Source: Microvelia longipes
Lineage: Eukaryota; Arthropoda; Insecta; Hemiptera; Veliidae
DNA: 64,000 bases
Reading direction: 5' to 3'
NCBI GenBank assembly: GCA_018340805.1
Contig: JACMZG010001863.1
Span: 22,368,794-22,432,793 of the forward strand
Part shown: positions 1-12,624 of the stretch, piece by piece
Layout: every line of letters begins with the position of its first letter
Numbering within the stretch: the stretch's first letter is position 1
The notes under the pieces: model-generated
Seen by the model: the letters and a program-made list of their open reading frames with translations, nothing else
Databases searched by the model: none
What the model was told of the DNA's origin: nothing
Translations under genes and position numbers: made by a program

Positions 1-2069
1 GACCACTACAACATAATACCAGATCAACAACGCATAACAAGGCCCCACGCATTCTGCCATGTTTTCTTCCTTAAGTAATAGCTTCTTATTTACTTTTCTT
101 TGAAGAGATTAAGTTTACAGTTTTACACAGTTTCAAAAATTGACACTTCTAATTCCACGAGCAATTATCATGCATAAGAATTCAATTGTGTACACTGTGT
201 TACTGATATAATTTATACTTTATCTATAATTTATACATTTGAAGAGTCTGTTAAAAGTAAATAAAGATCTACTTGAGAATTACTTGCTAAATAAGAAACG
301 CAAATGATTTAGTTAGAGAGCGTATAAGAAGAAACTTTATTCTCCTTATTCTTTGACTGCTATAATTTGTAACAACTTCTCTCAGCAGCTTTCAAAATCG
401 TGAAATTCAAAAGGAAAACTAGATTTAATAAATATCTTTTTTATTCTTGATGAGGTGAGGCGATATTCTGACTTACATATTATATATTCATATTCACTTT
501 TACTTCCCTATCTCCTAAATTAGGAAGAGAAAGTGTTGTTATAACAAATGTTCACGATTCAGAAAATACAGATTATAAAAATCAATAAGTTTGGTGTAGG
601 TATGTGTGTATATGTGGAAAGATTGGTGTATGTGTACTCTTCTTTTAAACACGGTACAGAGCTGCAAATAAAAATAATCTTGGTTCAAAAAATCAAAAAT
701 TTTGGCTCACGAATCATGTTGATTTTGAATGAAATCCGACAGGGCGTTTTTAGATGGCGACTATTTTAAATTGTCAAAAATGCTAAACATTATGTGGCTT
801 AAATTATTTCTAGTGCTAGTTTTTAGTTAAAAGACATCAACCACATATAAGGCTAGTAAAGGTGTCGAGAGGCTTGTTTTAAATAAAAGTGGTCTAAATT
901 CCAATTATGTGCCTGACACAATTTAATGATAAAATTGGGTTAGTATAATTGTGTTTTCCTGGAATCTTTCTAAACCCAAATCGGATTCTGAGTTATCCAG
1001 TGTTGAATTATAGGAGTTTATGTCGATTTTCGTTTCAACGTTAAGATGGAAATTACTTGAGTGAAGATTAAAGGGATCGGTTTCCTCTTAGAAATGTTCT
1101 TGGTTGTCATCTTAAATAGAGTTATCGGAAAAACTGTTTAAGATGAACAAGAGAGTCCATTAGTTAATCTTCTATCTCCCAGCATCCTCTACTAACTACA
1201 ATGGTCACTTTTTGCAAGAATAAAAGAAATTGCGATTATGTGAAACCACACGCAGGGCTATGTCCTTGTTTTTAATAAAAGGCTCGTTTTTGTCCTTTAG
1301 ATAATGCGCCCTAATTCTTATCCGTTTGTCCTTTTCTTAGCTTTCAGGTTTCATCACCACTGAGCATCGTTTACAGTCACTTAATGTCCTCTCTCGCTTA
1401 CAATGATGATCCCCTTTTCTATTCTTGAGAAGTATAGAAAGGATCTAATCTTTGTTTGGTGGTACTAATAGCCATCTTTGGCAACGATTCAAACAATAGA
1501 CGTCTTGCTAAGCGCAGACCTCTTTTAATTCTTCATTGAGTAAAATCTTCACTTACATCAATTTAAAATGTACATACATACATACAAAGTGCACTTCCAT
1601 TTTAAACATGTGAAACGTAATCTTAATCCTTCTTAATAATCACGCACTTAAAAGCGAAAGACTATTATAAGTCATCATTATGTTTGACCACAAAAAAGCT
1701 TTATTCTTAACGCCGCATCGCGTTGTCACTACATTATTATAATAATTGTGTTTTTTTCACTTCCTCCTAAAAAATGGGAAAGCACATTTTTTTCGTTAAA
1801 TTTCGACATTCCAAAATTTACAAGTTCTCAAAAAATGATGTAATTATGGAGTAATGCTAAACGGTGGATCAATCACGTTATCCTTAAAAAATACGACAAT
1901 TTGTTACCTAATGATGCTTTGAAGTTTTTATGATTACGAAGTGGCCTGAACCACATCTGTGGCCAGCATAGTGTCTACTTATGTTTTCAATTGTAATGTT
2001 ATTTTCAAATGTGTTATATTATTTTTATCAAATTTCTTAAGGAAAATGAGCTTATATTATACACAAACA
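1..2069. other. AT-rich sequence, no gene seen
   Basis: No coding similarity, RNA gene or clear repeat was recognised, apart from a short CATA run near 1568-1585. The longest open frame, near 548-769, encodes nothing recognisable. Confidence 0.6.
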
Positions 2070-2108
2070 AATATATATATATATATATTATAATATATAT
2101 ATTATATA

Positions 2109-2153
<45 letters not shown>

Positions 2154-2172
2154 ATTGTGTGTGTGTTTGTGG
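2070..2172. repeat. Compound (TA)n-(TG)n microsatellite
   Basis: An interrupted TA dinucleotide run at 2070-2155 is followed directly by a short TG run. It makes the spurious Tyr-Ile open frames in this area. Just left, at about 2029-2055, lies part of a dispersed motif (GGAAAATGAGCTTATA). Confidence 0.95.
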
Positions 2173-3115
2173 TTTTAGTATGAAATATACTTTCTGTCAA
2201 ATGTATTTTAAATGAACACGCCCTGCATGTAGACCAAAATGCATGCCAAAATTCTTTTGTATGTAGGGAAATAAACATATATTTAATATAATGGTAAAAT
2301 AAAAATAGCAAATCAAATATACTTGTACAATGTCATACTTCAGCAATGTATGCCTATTAGCAATTCTGAGCACTTTTTACCTTACAGTCAAATCATTAAC
2401 TTCACAGCTGTATTATTTGACCCTATCATATCAAGATGTTATACCTTTAAGTTATTGTAAAATCTTATTTCATGTAATTGCTTCCTTTTCTTTTCATATT
2501 AGCGCCCCTTATCCTCTTAAAAAGGTTCAAGTATGTGTGAGGAAGGATGGGAATTTACCAAAGGATTATCTTTGATCTGGTGGATCTAACAGGTTAAAGG
2601 ACCTCTTTGATATTGATATTCTCTAGTCTTGTGTGGATTCCCCGTGAAGATGCTAACATACCACACAGTGTCTGTAGATGGCGCCATCCAGTCTGAGCCC
2701 AGGATTATCCCTTTAATCCATATTTTTACACATTGGTCTTAAAAGACGTATATTACAACTCTATTGTTGCACTATATCCGCTAATTATTACGGGATATTA
2801 TAGCACCGTTAGGGACCCTGCACTTATATCTTTACAATAAAAATAGCTTGGGACTTTGTTACGTAGACTGTGTGGGGACCAAAAATATCCTATCGTAGAC
2901 TTTAAGACCACCGAAGTACTTTTTGGAACTTTTATATAATATGAGTTTTATTGATATGATCAAAATTAATTTCAATCGTTTAATAAAACCGATAACTGTT
3001 CTAAAAATAATATAGGACTTTTAACTACCTCTAGTTTTAGTTCTTCACAAATGTCGAGAACTACCTTCCACCTTCATATTTTATATGGTTCCAACTTTTT
3101 ATTTTATATGGTTTT
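2173..3115. other. No gene seen
   Basis: AT-rich sequence with one slightly GC-richer patch at about 2630-2720 that could be old transposon DNA. Nothing recognisable. Confidence 0.5.
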
Positions 3116-3185
3116 ATTTCTTTGTATAGACATTGATGATGGCCTCATGTTAGGTTGAAAGCGCTTTCAATAAATTATTGCTTTT
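3116..3185 (+). repeat. Retroelement 3' tail with hammerhead-like core
   Basis: The order is TTGATGA (3133-3139), a potential stem GGCCT/AGGTT with a six-base loop, GAAA (3157-3160), then CAATAAA. The same order of boxes recurs at 14024-14070, 27450-27500 and 29949-29995, so this is a repeat family 3' end. The core resembles the CUGAUGA...GAAA boxes of hammerhead ribozymes carried by Penelope-like elements, but position 3 is U and not C, and no stem I is seen here. Assignment to Penelope-like elements is inference. Confidence 0.4.
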
Positions 3186-3239
3186 TTGGAAATACTCTTT
3201 TATTCGTTCCTTTTATTTTTCAATGATTTTAATTATCAT

Positions 3240-3350
3240 ACCTTTTTTACAAATACTGAAGTTCCACAGGGGATTATACTGGGTCCGGTACTTTTCCTCC
3301 CCTTCATAAATGATTTTCCAAAATGGCTTTTATTAGCAGTTTTGGAAATT
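3240..3350 (+). pseudogene. LINE reverse transcriptase fragment (decayed)
   Basis: The frame starting at 3255 reads TEVPQGIILGPVLFLPFIND, which matches the conserved block VPQGS.LGPLLF...IND of non-LTR retrotransposon reverse transcriptases. The catalytic FADD block that should follow is not found. No complete ORF exists, so this is a short dead fragment. It lies directly 3' of the retroelement tail at 3116-3185, with no sign that the two belong to one element. Confidence 0.75.
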
Positions 3351-5485
3351 TCCAGCAAAAACATTATTCAAACACCTTTAACATTTTACATTCAGACTAG
3401 TCCAGTTAAAAAATGTTTCATTTTCTAAATTGCTCGTTATGGTAATCGATATTTTCTTCAGCAAGTTAATAGTTTTTGGTAGACTCAACTCACGTTTAAT
3501 TTTCGTCAAAATGCTTAGGCAGTTCGCTTACTTGAAGTATTACTTATCCTTTACTATGGTTGACCTTAATCTTATTTTATCATAGGCTAATATTCCTCAA
3601 CCAAATTAAGTATTTATATTGCAAAAGAGTAAAATTATTATTGAGTAGCCTAACCCTGCCAAATGTTAAAAGGCATTTTTTTTTTTAAACCAAGCAAATT
3701 TTTATCGAGAACAAGATTGAATTTGAGAGAATTGTAGAATTAAAATAAATAATTACTTATAAAAAAAAAAGGTTTTGACATTTTAGGAACTAATGAACAA
3801 TATAATTTTATTTAATGTACTGGATGAAATATTAATAGTTAGTTGTCTTGTAGTAGAGTTTAGAAGAGTAAACTAATGCTACTAAAAACTAAAATGAGTG
3901 ACAGACAAGACCAATTCCTATAATTTGATTGACGTTTCAACTAATTTCTTGTAGAAAACTATAGTCGTAGGTGTTTTCTTATGAAAAGGTCGGATCGGAA
4001 TTTGTTTCGCTCAATAAGTCAATAAGACTAAGAAATCATCAATATACATGTTAATGCGAGGATGTTATATTACTTCCTTTTTAATCCGTTTGACTGGAGA
4101 GCGCTAGTATCGATCTCCCACGCTTTCTCAGACAAAAACTATTGTTAATGACTTTTGATGTTTAAATACATTTTACAAACTTAAGTGAAGTAACATTACA
4201 CGTCTTAAACTTGTATTTCCTGGTTCTATACTTTCTTAATACTCAGCGTTTTGTTTAGATAAAAAACTATCGTAAGAGGACATCCTATGTCAATATAGTC
4301 ATATTTTACTTATTTCCTGCTCAGTCGTCTCTCTAAATTTTATATTTTAATAATTAAGTGTAGCGAAAATAAATTGACTTGATATTTTACAAACAGCTAT
4401 ATACAATACTTTGAAGGAAGTTTACACACGACTGTGTTGATGTATTTTTCTAATATTATTTTAAGTTAATAAATGTTTTTTGTGGGCGATGTATAGGATT
4501 TATGTATAATGCTGGGAGATTTCATCGTTAATCATAAATGATCTATGGTTTTTGATTAATCAATTTAACCAAAAACATGAATTTATCTTTAAAGTAACAA
4601 TCCATTTTTGTTGTTGATCTCAACGACGACAACAGCAGATCAGCTGTGATACAGCTGACATGAATTTGACCTGTAAGTCATGACGAAAGAAACAGTCCAT
4701 CGAATGCAGTTTTTGGGTTGAAAATGGCTTAGCATGCATACCCGGCTTATCGGAGTTGACAGGAAAGTCAATAAATCTAGTTAAACAATAAGATTTATTG
4801 ACCGATCAACAAAGTCTGACAATGCAAATGTACGCATGGTACACTTAATCTGCTAAAAGATAGAGATCTTTTGAAGATTGTGTAGAGATACCACCGATGG
4901 CAAAGACAGCGAAGAGGGTAGTCAGGGTCTGGAATGATTTTTATAGATAGGTTTTAGGTAAGGGGTTTTGTAAAATAAAGTAGGAATTATGGAATTTCTT
5001 ATAACGTAAGAAAATATACTCTTTCGACTGTTGAAAAAAAGAAAGAAAACTTGAGAAAACTTAAACAAAAAGAACATGTTTTGCCTCGTGTTAATTAATT
5101 TTCAAATCAACGAAAATCATCAAGATGAAGTCAACAAGATGATACAGACAAACTGTAGACATTACTTTTATTAGTCATTGTTTTGCCTGGATCATGAAAT
5201 TGTTTTTGTTTCAGTCTTTTTTACATTCTATTAAACTGTTGACAACTGTTGAACTGTAACCAAGTGTTGACCTTACGATATTTCTATAACTGAAACTTCC
5301 ATCTATTCCTTTAACGACCCAACCTTTAAAACGTTCCGTTTTCACCTAACTGTCTTTTGACTATTTAAAATTGAATTAAGTTTTCTTTACAGCTTAATAT
5401 ATTATTTAAACTCATCATTTTATGAGGAAAAGAAATATGTTTGGAAAAATGCAGATCCTTTATTCGTTGACATATATACATAAAT
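3351..5485. other. No gene seen
   Basis: AT-rich sequence without recognisable coding regions, tandem arrays or clear transposon ends. Small imperfect palindromes (for example AGATCAGCTGTGATACAGCTG near 4638) are not distinctive. Confidence 0.55.
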
Positions 5486-5509
5486 ACATACGTACACACA
5501 CACACACAC

Positions 5510-5605
<96 letters not shown>
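5486..5605. repeat. Compound (AC)n/(CATA)n-(TA)n microsatellite
   Basis: An AC run at about 5494-5511 is followed by CATA repeats and then a TA run at 5519-5605 with one interruption. Confidence 0.95.
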
Positions 5606-5606
<1 letters not shown>

Positions 5607-7084
5607 CTTCCCCCTGGAAAACACCTAATGACCCAATCTCCATAGATAAGTTTTCCTTTGAAAATTCGCTAAAAATTCAAAGAGCTTCTGAAAACTAAGT
5701 GAGACACTTAAAAAAAATTACAGAAGTAGGCATAATATGTATTATGTGTACATAATTCGTAATGCTTTATTTTAAAGATTTGCGTGACTCACAAATCGGA
5801 AGTATTTTAAGTTAACGCCTCTGTTTTATCGAATTCACTAGAAAAACTCGACAAACCAAAAACTTTTTTCCTAATTTTAATGACGGGTAAATCCCACAAA
5901 TTACATCTTGCGGAAATGACACCCATCATTATTGTCCTTACTAAGACTGAAAATTCTGCGAATGAAATCATTTTATGTCAATTTTTGATTCGTTTCAAAA
6001 TCTTATTTTTACAAACTTTAAGTAAATTAAAAAAAAAAAAATGAGTTAGATCTATAAGACGTTAATTCTCGTATGTTAGAGAGCTTTGGGATCGAGACGG
6101 TCGTATTTTGAATTAGATACGGTTGTTGCAAAGACTTTGAGAGAGGTGGGTTTCTTATGGTTTCCCATGTCTCACCTTTGGTTATACTAATTCATAACTT
6201 AACATTCTTGTGTTGCCTCTTAAACATCATTTTCTTTTATTATAACTCATATTGTTTCTAGTCTAAGAAAAAAGGTTACCTCTGTTAATTTGTTTCAAAA
6301 ACTCATTGACTGAGTTTTTTTTTTCAGTTCAGACCCTTAAATAACACTCCTGGAACGATTGAAAATATCTTGAATTTATTGTTTCAATCCTTTTTATATT
6401 TTTTCCTGGACATTAAACTTTATATCATATTATTAAAAATGTTTTACTTTTAGATGGAGAATACAAAACATTAAACTTTTTCATATTAGAACATTTTTAT
6501 GTTCTGTATTGTTGCTAGTTACCAATAATATTTATAATAATGTGCTGAAATACTTTTCTAAAATTATTGAGTAAAATTTAATGAATGTTTTGTATTGTAT
6601 AGCCACAAGAAAGATAATTTTACTCCCCTTAGTAAATTCCAATTTCGAAGCTTTATGCCCTTATATGTGCCAAAATAATGATCGTTAAGAAAAATATTAT
6701 TTTTTATAACATTTATATCGAAATGTACGATAAAATAATTGTTACTAGTACCAAAGAATATATGAATATAAAAAGATGGTCCTGATATTTATTATTTCTG
6801 GCAAGAAAAGGTTAATTCCGTAGCCAGTTAACAGGAGCGCTAGTGTTTAACCTGGTAATTTCACCATCCCAACTACAAGAATGCGCCACTGTCGTCTTAT
6901 TTTCTGCAAATTACTTCTTGCACAAAACTGATTAACCCAAAACTTTTTATTATGTAGTAAAGCAAATATTTATCCGCCCGACACGCGGTGGTCCACATGT
7001 CAGGCGAATTTCCTTTAGAATGCGCGTTTCCGTGATAACAACCCATTTCTTGCTTATAAGGATCAGGTTTATAACTTAAGAAAC
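5606..7084. other. No gene seen
   Basis: AT-rich. A GC-richer patch at about 6965-7040 shows no recognisable product in any frame. Confidence 0.55.
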
Positions 7085-7390
7085 TACTCAATTATCAAGC
7101 TGAATCGAATAAAACGGGTTTAAAGTCGATACGACCACTCTAAGAGACAAAAAAGTCGAGAAACCCCTAATAAATTACCAGAAACCAAAATTACGGTCGA
7201 CAAAAATTAAATTTCGAGTAGGGTGTCGTTTTCTATGTATTTTTGGCGCTGAATCGAATAAACGGTGTTCACTTACCAAAAAACCTAAAATATTTGAAGT
7301 GGGAAGTCGTTTTCAATGTTTTTTGGGACTATAAGTTGAATTAGAGTATCTGGGTTCGAATTCTGGTAGGGACGATAACTTTTATCGTTT
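7085..7390 (+). repeat. Dispersed repeat family D, copy 1
   Basis: This segment shares a segment beginning near GTCGATACGA with 24000-24360, followed or preceded by phrases of the type GAGTAGNGTNTCGTTTT and TTTTTTGGG. Within the copy the phrase is repeated imperfectly two or three times. It has no recognisable coding content. A B-box-like GGGTTCGAATTC at 7350 is noted, but no tRNA structure goes with it. Confidence 0.45.
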
Positions 7391-7549
7391 TTTCATTAAT
7401 ATAACTTTATAACTACCAAATAATTCTGGCGCGGTGCGGTAAAATTATTTTCGCACCTGCAGACTAATTCCTCATGTCGAATTGGTACAATAATGATGTG
7501 CATTGCCAATTTAAGAGGCATAGTATTAAATAACTAACAGATTTTGTAA

Positions 7550-7697
7550 CAGCTTTCTCGGATGGAAATGAAACTTGGTACAAAAAAATCAACCTTGTTT
7601 ATGTTCAGAACCCTATTGTTTGTGAAATATTTGTGACGTCATTAACCCACAATAATGACCCTAGAAACATTTTAAAAATCATTTATCTTTATATATA

Positions 7698-7770
<73 letters not shown>

Positions 7771-8265
7771 GTGTGTGTGTGTATGTATGTACGAGATTTT
7801 TGTTTCAAGACGTTTCTATAGGACACGATAACTTTTGTACGCTTACTCGTATCGAAAAACTTAGTACAAAAATCAACCTGGTTAATGTCCTGAACTCTAT
7901 TATTAATGAAATATGTGTGACTTCATTAACCCACAATAATGACCCACTGAGCATTTCAATAAATCATAAATTTCAAAAAGTGTTGAGATCGGGCTAAAAT
8001 TTTTACTCTTCAACCACTAAATATGGTTAACGAAAATACGAAGTTTTATTTTATTATCCGCATTAGTTCAGGTTTTATTGATTGACGCATATAAACATAA
8101 TGTAACACAAATCTTGTTTTTTTATTAATACATTTGAAAATTTGCTTATATCGTGGCAATATGCCATTTATATAAACTAGTATTTATGGCAAACTGATAA
8201 AAGACAACGACCATGTAGCCGCGAAGGTAAGATATTCCCGTGGTACCCTGTAGGATATTTTTGTG
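7550..8265 (+). repeat. Dispersed repeat family B, copy 1, split by a microsatellite
   Basis: The segment around GTGACGTCATTAACCCACAA occurs twice, at about 7632 and (as GTGACTTCATTAACCC) at about 7917, on either side of a TA/TG microsatellite. The second half continues as a longer unit ending in CGACCATGTAGCCGCGAAGG. It matches copies at 11455-11870 and 34075-34560. No protein-coding content is recognised. It may be a non-autonomous transposon; no terminal repeats were identified. Confidence 0.7.
7690..7790. repeat. Compound (TA)n-(TG)n microsatellite inside family B
   Basis: An interrupted TA run at 7690-7766 is followed by a TG/TATG run. It separates two partial copies of the family B core. 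Confidence 0.95.
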
Positions 8266-9870
8266 GTGAATAAAAGGATCTTGAATAAAAGGAATGACCC
8301 ACTAGTCCATTTGTCGTATAACAAAGTGACCCCGCTGAGGATAAAAATAGAGAAAAATCCATCAAAAAACAAATTTGAAAAACAAAGTGTACATGCATAC
8401 TTACATAAACTGCCTAGGTCTTAAATTTAGAGGCTTTCTTAAGGTTACCTATTGTTTTGCCTATTGAGGAGTTTATACATACAAATAGTAAAAAGCTATA
8501 TATTATCTCCTTTTAACTGTTTTATTTTAATTGACTTAACGAGCACTAAAGGTAATTATAATCACGACCAACTCCAAACGGCAAGCACAGAAGAAAGTTG
8601 GGAAGCAAACTCAACTTATCCATGTTTCATAACCTGCGTTTTGCACCTTTAATTGCTATAACAATGGGAAGGTAAGTTTGCCCATACATCATCCATGGGG
8701 TCAGCAAAGTTCCTTATCGCGTCATCCCCTTTATTCAAGATTCTTGGGTATGGGTAAGGAAAGATCCGAGTTATTCCATATTATATTTTAATTGCTTAAA
8801 GCATTAAATTATTTTAATTTTGATTATTGTATGTACATGCTATAAGAAACGGGAAATGGAAAAATAGGCGAAAGAGCGGGGAGAAAATACGACATAGGTA
8901 TTGATATCAATACCAACGCCTATCTAGACGTTGAATGGAGTTATTCTTAGAAAATACTATTCTCACACTATTTTTTATACTTATACTATTTTTGTTCACT
9001 TCGCCGATCTTACTGATGAGCTTAGTTAAAATAACGATTATGTATATTCTAAGCTAAGAACATACGAAGTCGTTGTATAAAGCTAAAGAGCCTATTACGT
9101 TCGTATATCTAGTTTTACTTCAGCGGAAAGCAATCGAAGTTTTTACTTTTAAATTCTCATTTTCAATTTACTTTTAGAGTCTACATTATTATTTATTATT
9201 CTATTACATCTTAACGTCTATATTTTTATAGTTAATATATTGATTGGAGTTTTTCTTGGGTGGTTCACTCACGATCATGATCCTGGGGGAAATATCTATC
9301 TTATAAAATATCTTACGGAGAGTCTGCAGGGAGGTCCCACCTTGAACTCCCTGGCAAACTCATTCTCTTCCCTTTAAAAAATATATTGTATTTTGTGGAT
9401 TTATGATGTTCTGCAGTTTGTTCTTAGTCAAGTTTATTTCTTTTAATTGTAAAGGTGTATTGAGAATATTTTGTTTATTTAATACATTTTAAACTTGTTT
9501 ATTCAAGGCTATAGTTTAATGCTTCATTAACCTTATTGCTATAGCGACTATTAATTAAATGTGAACATATTTCGCGTATAATTTACTGTAAATTTAATTA
9601 GTATTTATTCTTTAAGTTTTAAGTTCTGTTCGCATCGTCTAATTACAACAAATATTCAAATGGTTAATTATTTCAAATAAATATAAAATATTCAAATATT
9701 ACTTCAAGTTAATTATTTGACGTTATACACTATTAAAAACTTGCTCAATAATTTATTTCCACAAGTACTAAGTAATAGAGTTGAAAATCCTTAAATACAG
9801 ATGTCCTTTAATATGATGTATTGTACATTATACATGCAAAATTTCTGTATTAATGTTGACGAGCACAGGC
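8266..9870. other. No gene seen
   Basis: AT-rich sequence. A short palindrome GGTATTGATATCAATACC lies near 8896. Nothing else was recognised. Confidence 0.55.
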
Positions 9871-9877
9871 GATTTTA

Positions 9878-9970
9878 GGAGAGTGCATGGGGGCTTAACC
9901 CCCCAAGCACTCTCCATTAACTGCTTAGCATTTGTAAAGTAATGCTCTTAATGTAGCATGCTACATTAAG
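9878..9970. repeat. Two adjacent hairpin-forming inverted repeats
   Basis: GGAGAGTGC (9878) pairs with GCACTCTCC (ending 9915) around a G-run/C-run core. About 30 bases on there is a perfect 24-bp palindrome at 9947-9970 (half-site CTTAATGTAGCA), followed by another GCACTCTC. The three GCACTCTC words suggest a foldback or MITE fragment. A terminator role is not implied. Confidence 0.7.
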
Positions 9971-11297
9971 CACTCTCAAATTTATAGTAACTTATATAGT
10001 AGAATGTTTAAAATACAAATCAAAACACAAACAATCCAAAGCAATTGATTTATTACTTCTCATTTCACTCTTTGAGGTTTCAATAAGGTTACACAGAGGC
10101 CCTGAGAGTCTAAAATGATGTGTCAGGCGTCTTAATGTATTGAGATGGGCCATGCCCCTTCTAGGGATGTATTTCTCTGCCTCTAACTTCTTTAATAAAT
10201 TTATTTCCATATCTTATTCCAAATTTATATGAAGATGGACTCTTTAAAATAGAGATTTTCGGTCCGGTGCTGGTGTATGACTTGATTATAAGCTGTCGCA
10301 TCATGATATCATAATGCTACAATACAAGATGAAATGAACTTAAAATTCATATGGCATGAGAATGTTCAAAGGTCATCCGACTAAAGATTTAGTGAGATGG
10401 TCGAGGGTATATTAGAGAGAAGATTAAATAAAACTTGTATAACACGTCAGACATAATCCTGTAGATAATGGAGAAGATATTTGTGTTTAATTAATTCATT
10501 CCGGATTCCTTAGCGAGAGTAGCTGAGGTCTAGGTGTAGGTGTAGGCCTCGGCTTACTTCTCAGGTAGGTTTTTTAGAAGGTCGGCTAGGCCAAATAATA
10601 AGAGGGTAAAGGCGCACCCGTACCTCCCTCTTCTCACCCGAAACATCTTCTTTTTTAAAACCTGAGGGAATTAAGCAATTAAACGACTGGGAGGTCTTAG
10701 CTCGCACCTCTTCACACCCGGCCTTCTCTTACATGTTTCCTCTCATCTCCAGCCGACAAACCTTTCTACCGAACATTATAGACTGTCCGGTGGTTTTTCT
10801 GCACCGTCTTTATACCGACACCCTGGAATCAAATACTTGAGTAGAGTGGGGGATAATTAGCCATCAAACATCTTTCGGCTAACTGACCAGTTTGTTTTCT
10901 TCTATTTTTTATTTCAACGATAACCTGGAAAACAGATAAAAAACTTCCTACTGCTCCAATTATTTTTAAACTTTTTTTCAAACATATTTTATAAGACCTT
11001 ATGTTTAAAATAAAATAAAATGGATTGCACATTTCTGTTAAAAAATAATAAATAGAGCTAGATAGGTCTAATAAAGGAGGTAGCCTACTGTCCCAGACAG
11101 AGAGGACAAAAATATCTCTTACAAAACCACGGCAAGCTAAGTAGGCCGCCACAAAGCGGAAGAACCTCGATGTACTCGTAGACAACGATTGGGCCTGATT
11201 TCAGCATAATCGGACAATTTTAAGTGACGCAATAGGCAAATAACTTTATTATGAATGAGTTAAGGTGGAGTTTACAAGAGTTTAGAACTCGCTGATG

Positions 11298-11298
<1 letters not shown>
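9971..11298. other. No gene supported; GC-richer patch at 10500-11190
   Basis: Positions about 10500-10830 are richer in GC than the surroundings. A 118-codon minus-strand open frame at 10829-11185 shows no motif I recognise. It may be old transposon DNA; a diverged gene fragment is possible but unsupported. Confidence 0.4.
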
Positions 11299-11346
<48 letters not shown>

Positions 11347-11362
11347 TATAGTATATATATAT
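11299..11362. repeat. (TA)n microsatellite
   Basis: A TA dinucleotide run with two short interruptions. Confidence 0.95.
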
Positions 11363-12085
11363 GAAAGGTATTTGATTGGAGGTATTTGCTTGCCGGGAGC
11401 ACAGATAGCTACCAGAAGTTCGGTCTGTTTGAGATAAAGGTGTTTCAGAACTCGTTGAATCTATGGAAATATTATGTGTGTCGTCATTAACCCGTAATAA
11501 TGACCCTACAAATATTTAAAAAATCATTATTTTCATAAAGTATTTACATCGGGCTGAAATATTTTATAGATGTACTGCTTTGTATGGTTAACAAGAATAC
11601 GAAGTTTCATTTCATTATCAGCATTAGTTTTGATTTTATTGATTGAGATACATAACATTATTTAAGCAAATCACGTTTTTTGACGAATAAATTTGGAAAT
11701 ATTTTATATCATGACAGTACGCCTCTTATATAAACTAGTAATATGACGAACTGATGTATAACAACAACCATGTGGTCGCGAAGCAGCCACAAGGAGGCGC
11801 GGGGGCCTCGAAGCGGCCCCTAGCGCCGTCACAGCGAAGTGGCCAAGTGCCGAAGGCCTCTTATTATGAATCTACATTGATGTCTTATCTAGCTGATGGT
11901 GGAAATGAAATTTGCTAATTTCATCAATTATTATGATTCCGCTATATACTGTGTGTATTACATAGAAGTAAGAGAAAGGTATTTGAATGGAGGTGTTTGG
12001 CTTGCTGGGGGCACAGACAGGCACCAGAAGTGCGGTTTGTTTGAGATAAAGGTGTTTCAGAACTCGTTGAATCTATGGAAGACCG
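11363..12085 (+). repeat. Family B copy 2 flanked by a direct repeat of about 100 bp
   Basis: The phrase GAAAGGTATTTGATTGGAGG...GTTGAATCTATGG at 11363-11466 recurs with few changes at 11975-12078. Between them lies family B (from about 11467: GTCGTCATTAACCCGTAATA), ending in a GC-rich run at 11770-11865 with repeated CGAAG(C/T)(A/G)GCC words. Direct repeats flanking an internal unit could be terminal repeats of a small element or an unequal duplication. Confidence 0.6.
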
Positions 12086-12624
12086 AAAATAACCTTTTCC
12101 AACCTAATATTAAGATATTATATGTTGTTGTTTGGTCGAGGTGTGCGGTCCGCACCTGACTATTATCCTGCCAGGTTGCGCCTCCAGGATTTTTCCTTCA
12201 TCCAGAAAATTAATAGCCTAACAAACACTATACGTCTCACTCACACATTCACAACTTAATTCAATCTTTCCTAACCCCAAAAACCACTAATATATTTTAA
12301 CTGAGGGGCAACTTCTTTAATAAAATATGATTATTTCTTCTAAAGACCTCCCCTTGTATAATTTATTTTTTAGGCCCACACTCACAGCTTTTATTAAAAA
12401 AGAAATAAATATTAATAACTGTCGATAAGTGATAATTAAATACCTTTTTTCAGTCTGAAACTTATTAATACTCGATTAAATACAAATTTATTTAATCAAG
12501 TTTAATTAATAGTATATCAAGTAAAATTATTAAAGGAATAATTAGAAGAGTGTCTTAAAGAATCCTTTACCTTATCAGTCTTCCTTGTAATCAGTACAGT
12601 TCTATAACATGACTTAGATGATTT
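12086..12624. other. No gene seen
   Basis: Contains a small GC-rich palindrome at about 12139-12157 (AGGTGTGCGG/CCGCACCT). Otherwise AT-rich and featureless. Confidence 0.5.

Noticed and set aside
10829..11185. 118-codon minus-strand open frame
   Set aside because: No recognisable motif and mixed low-complexity composition; not supported as a gene.
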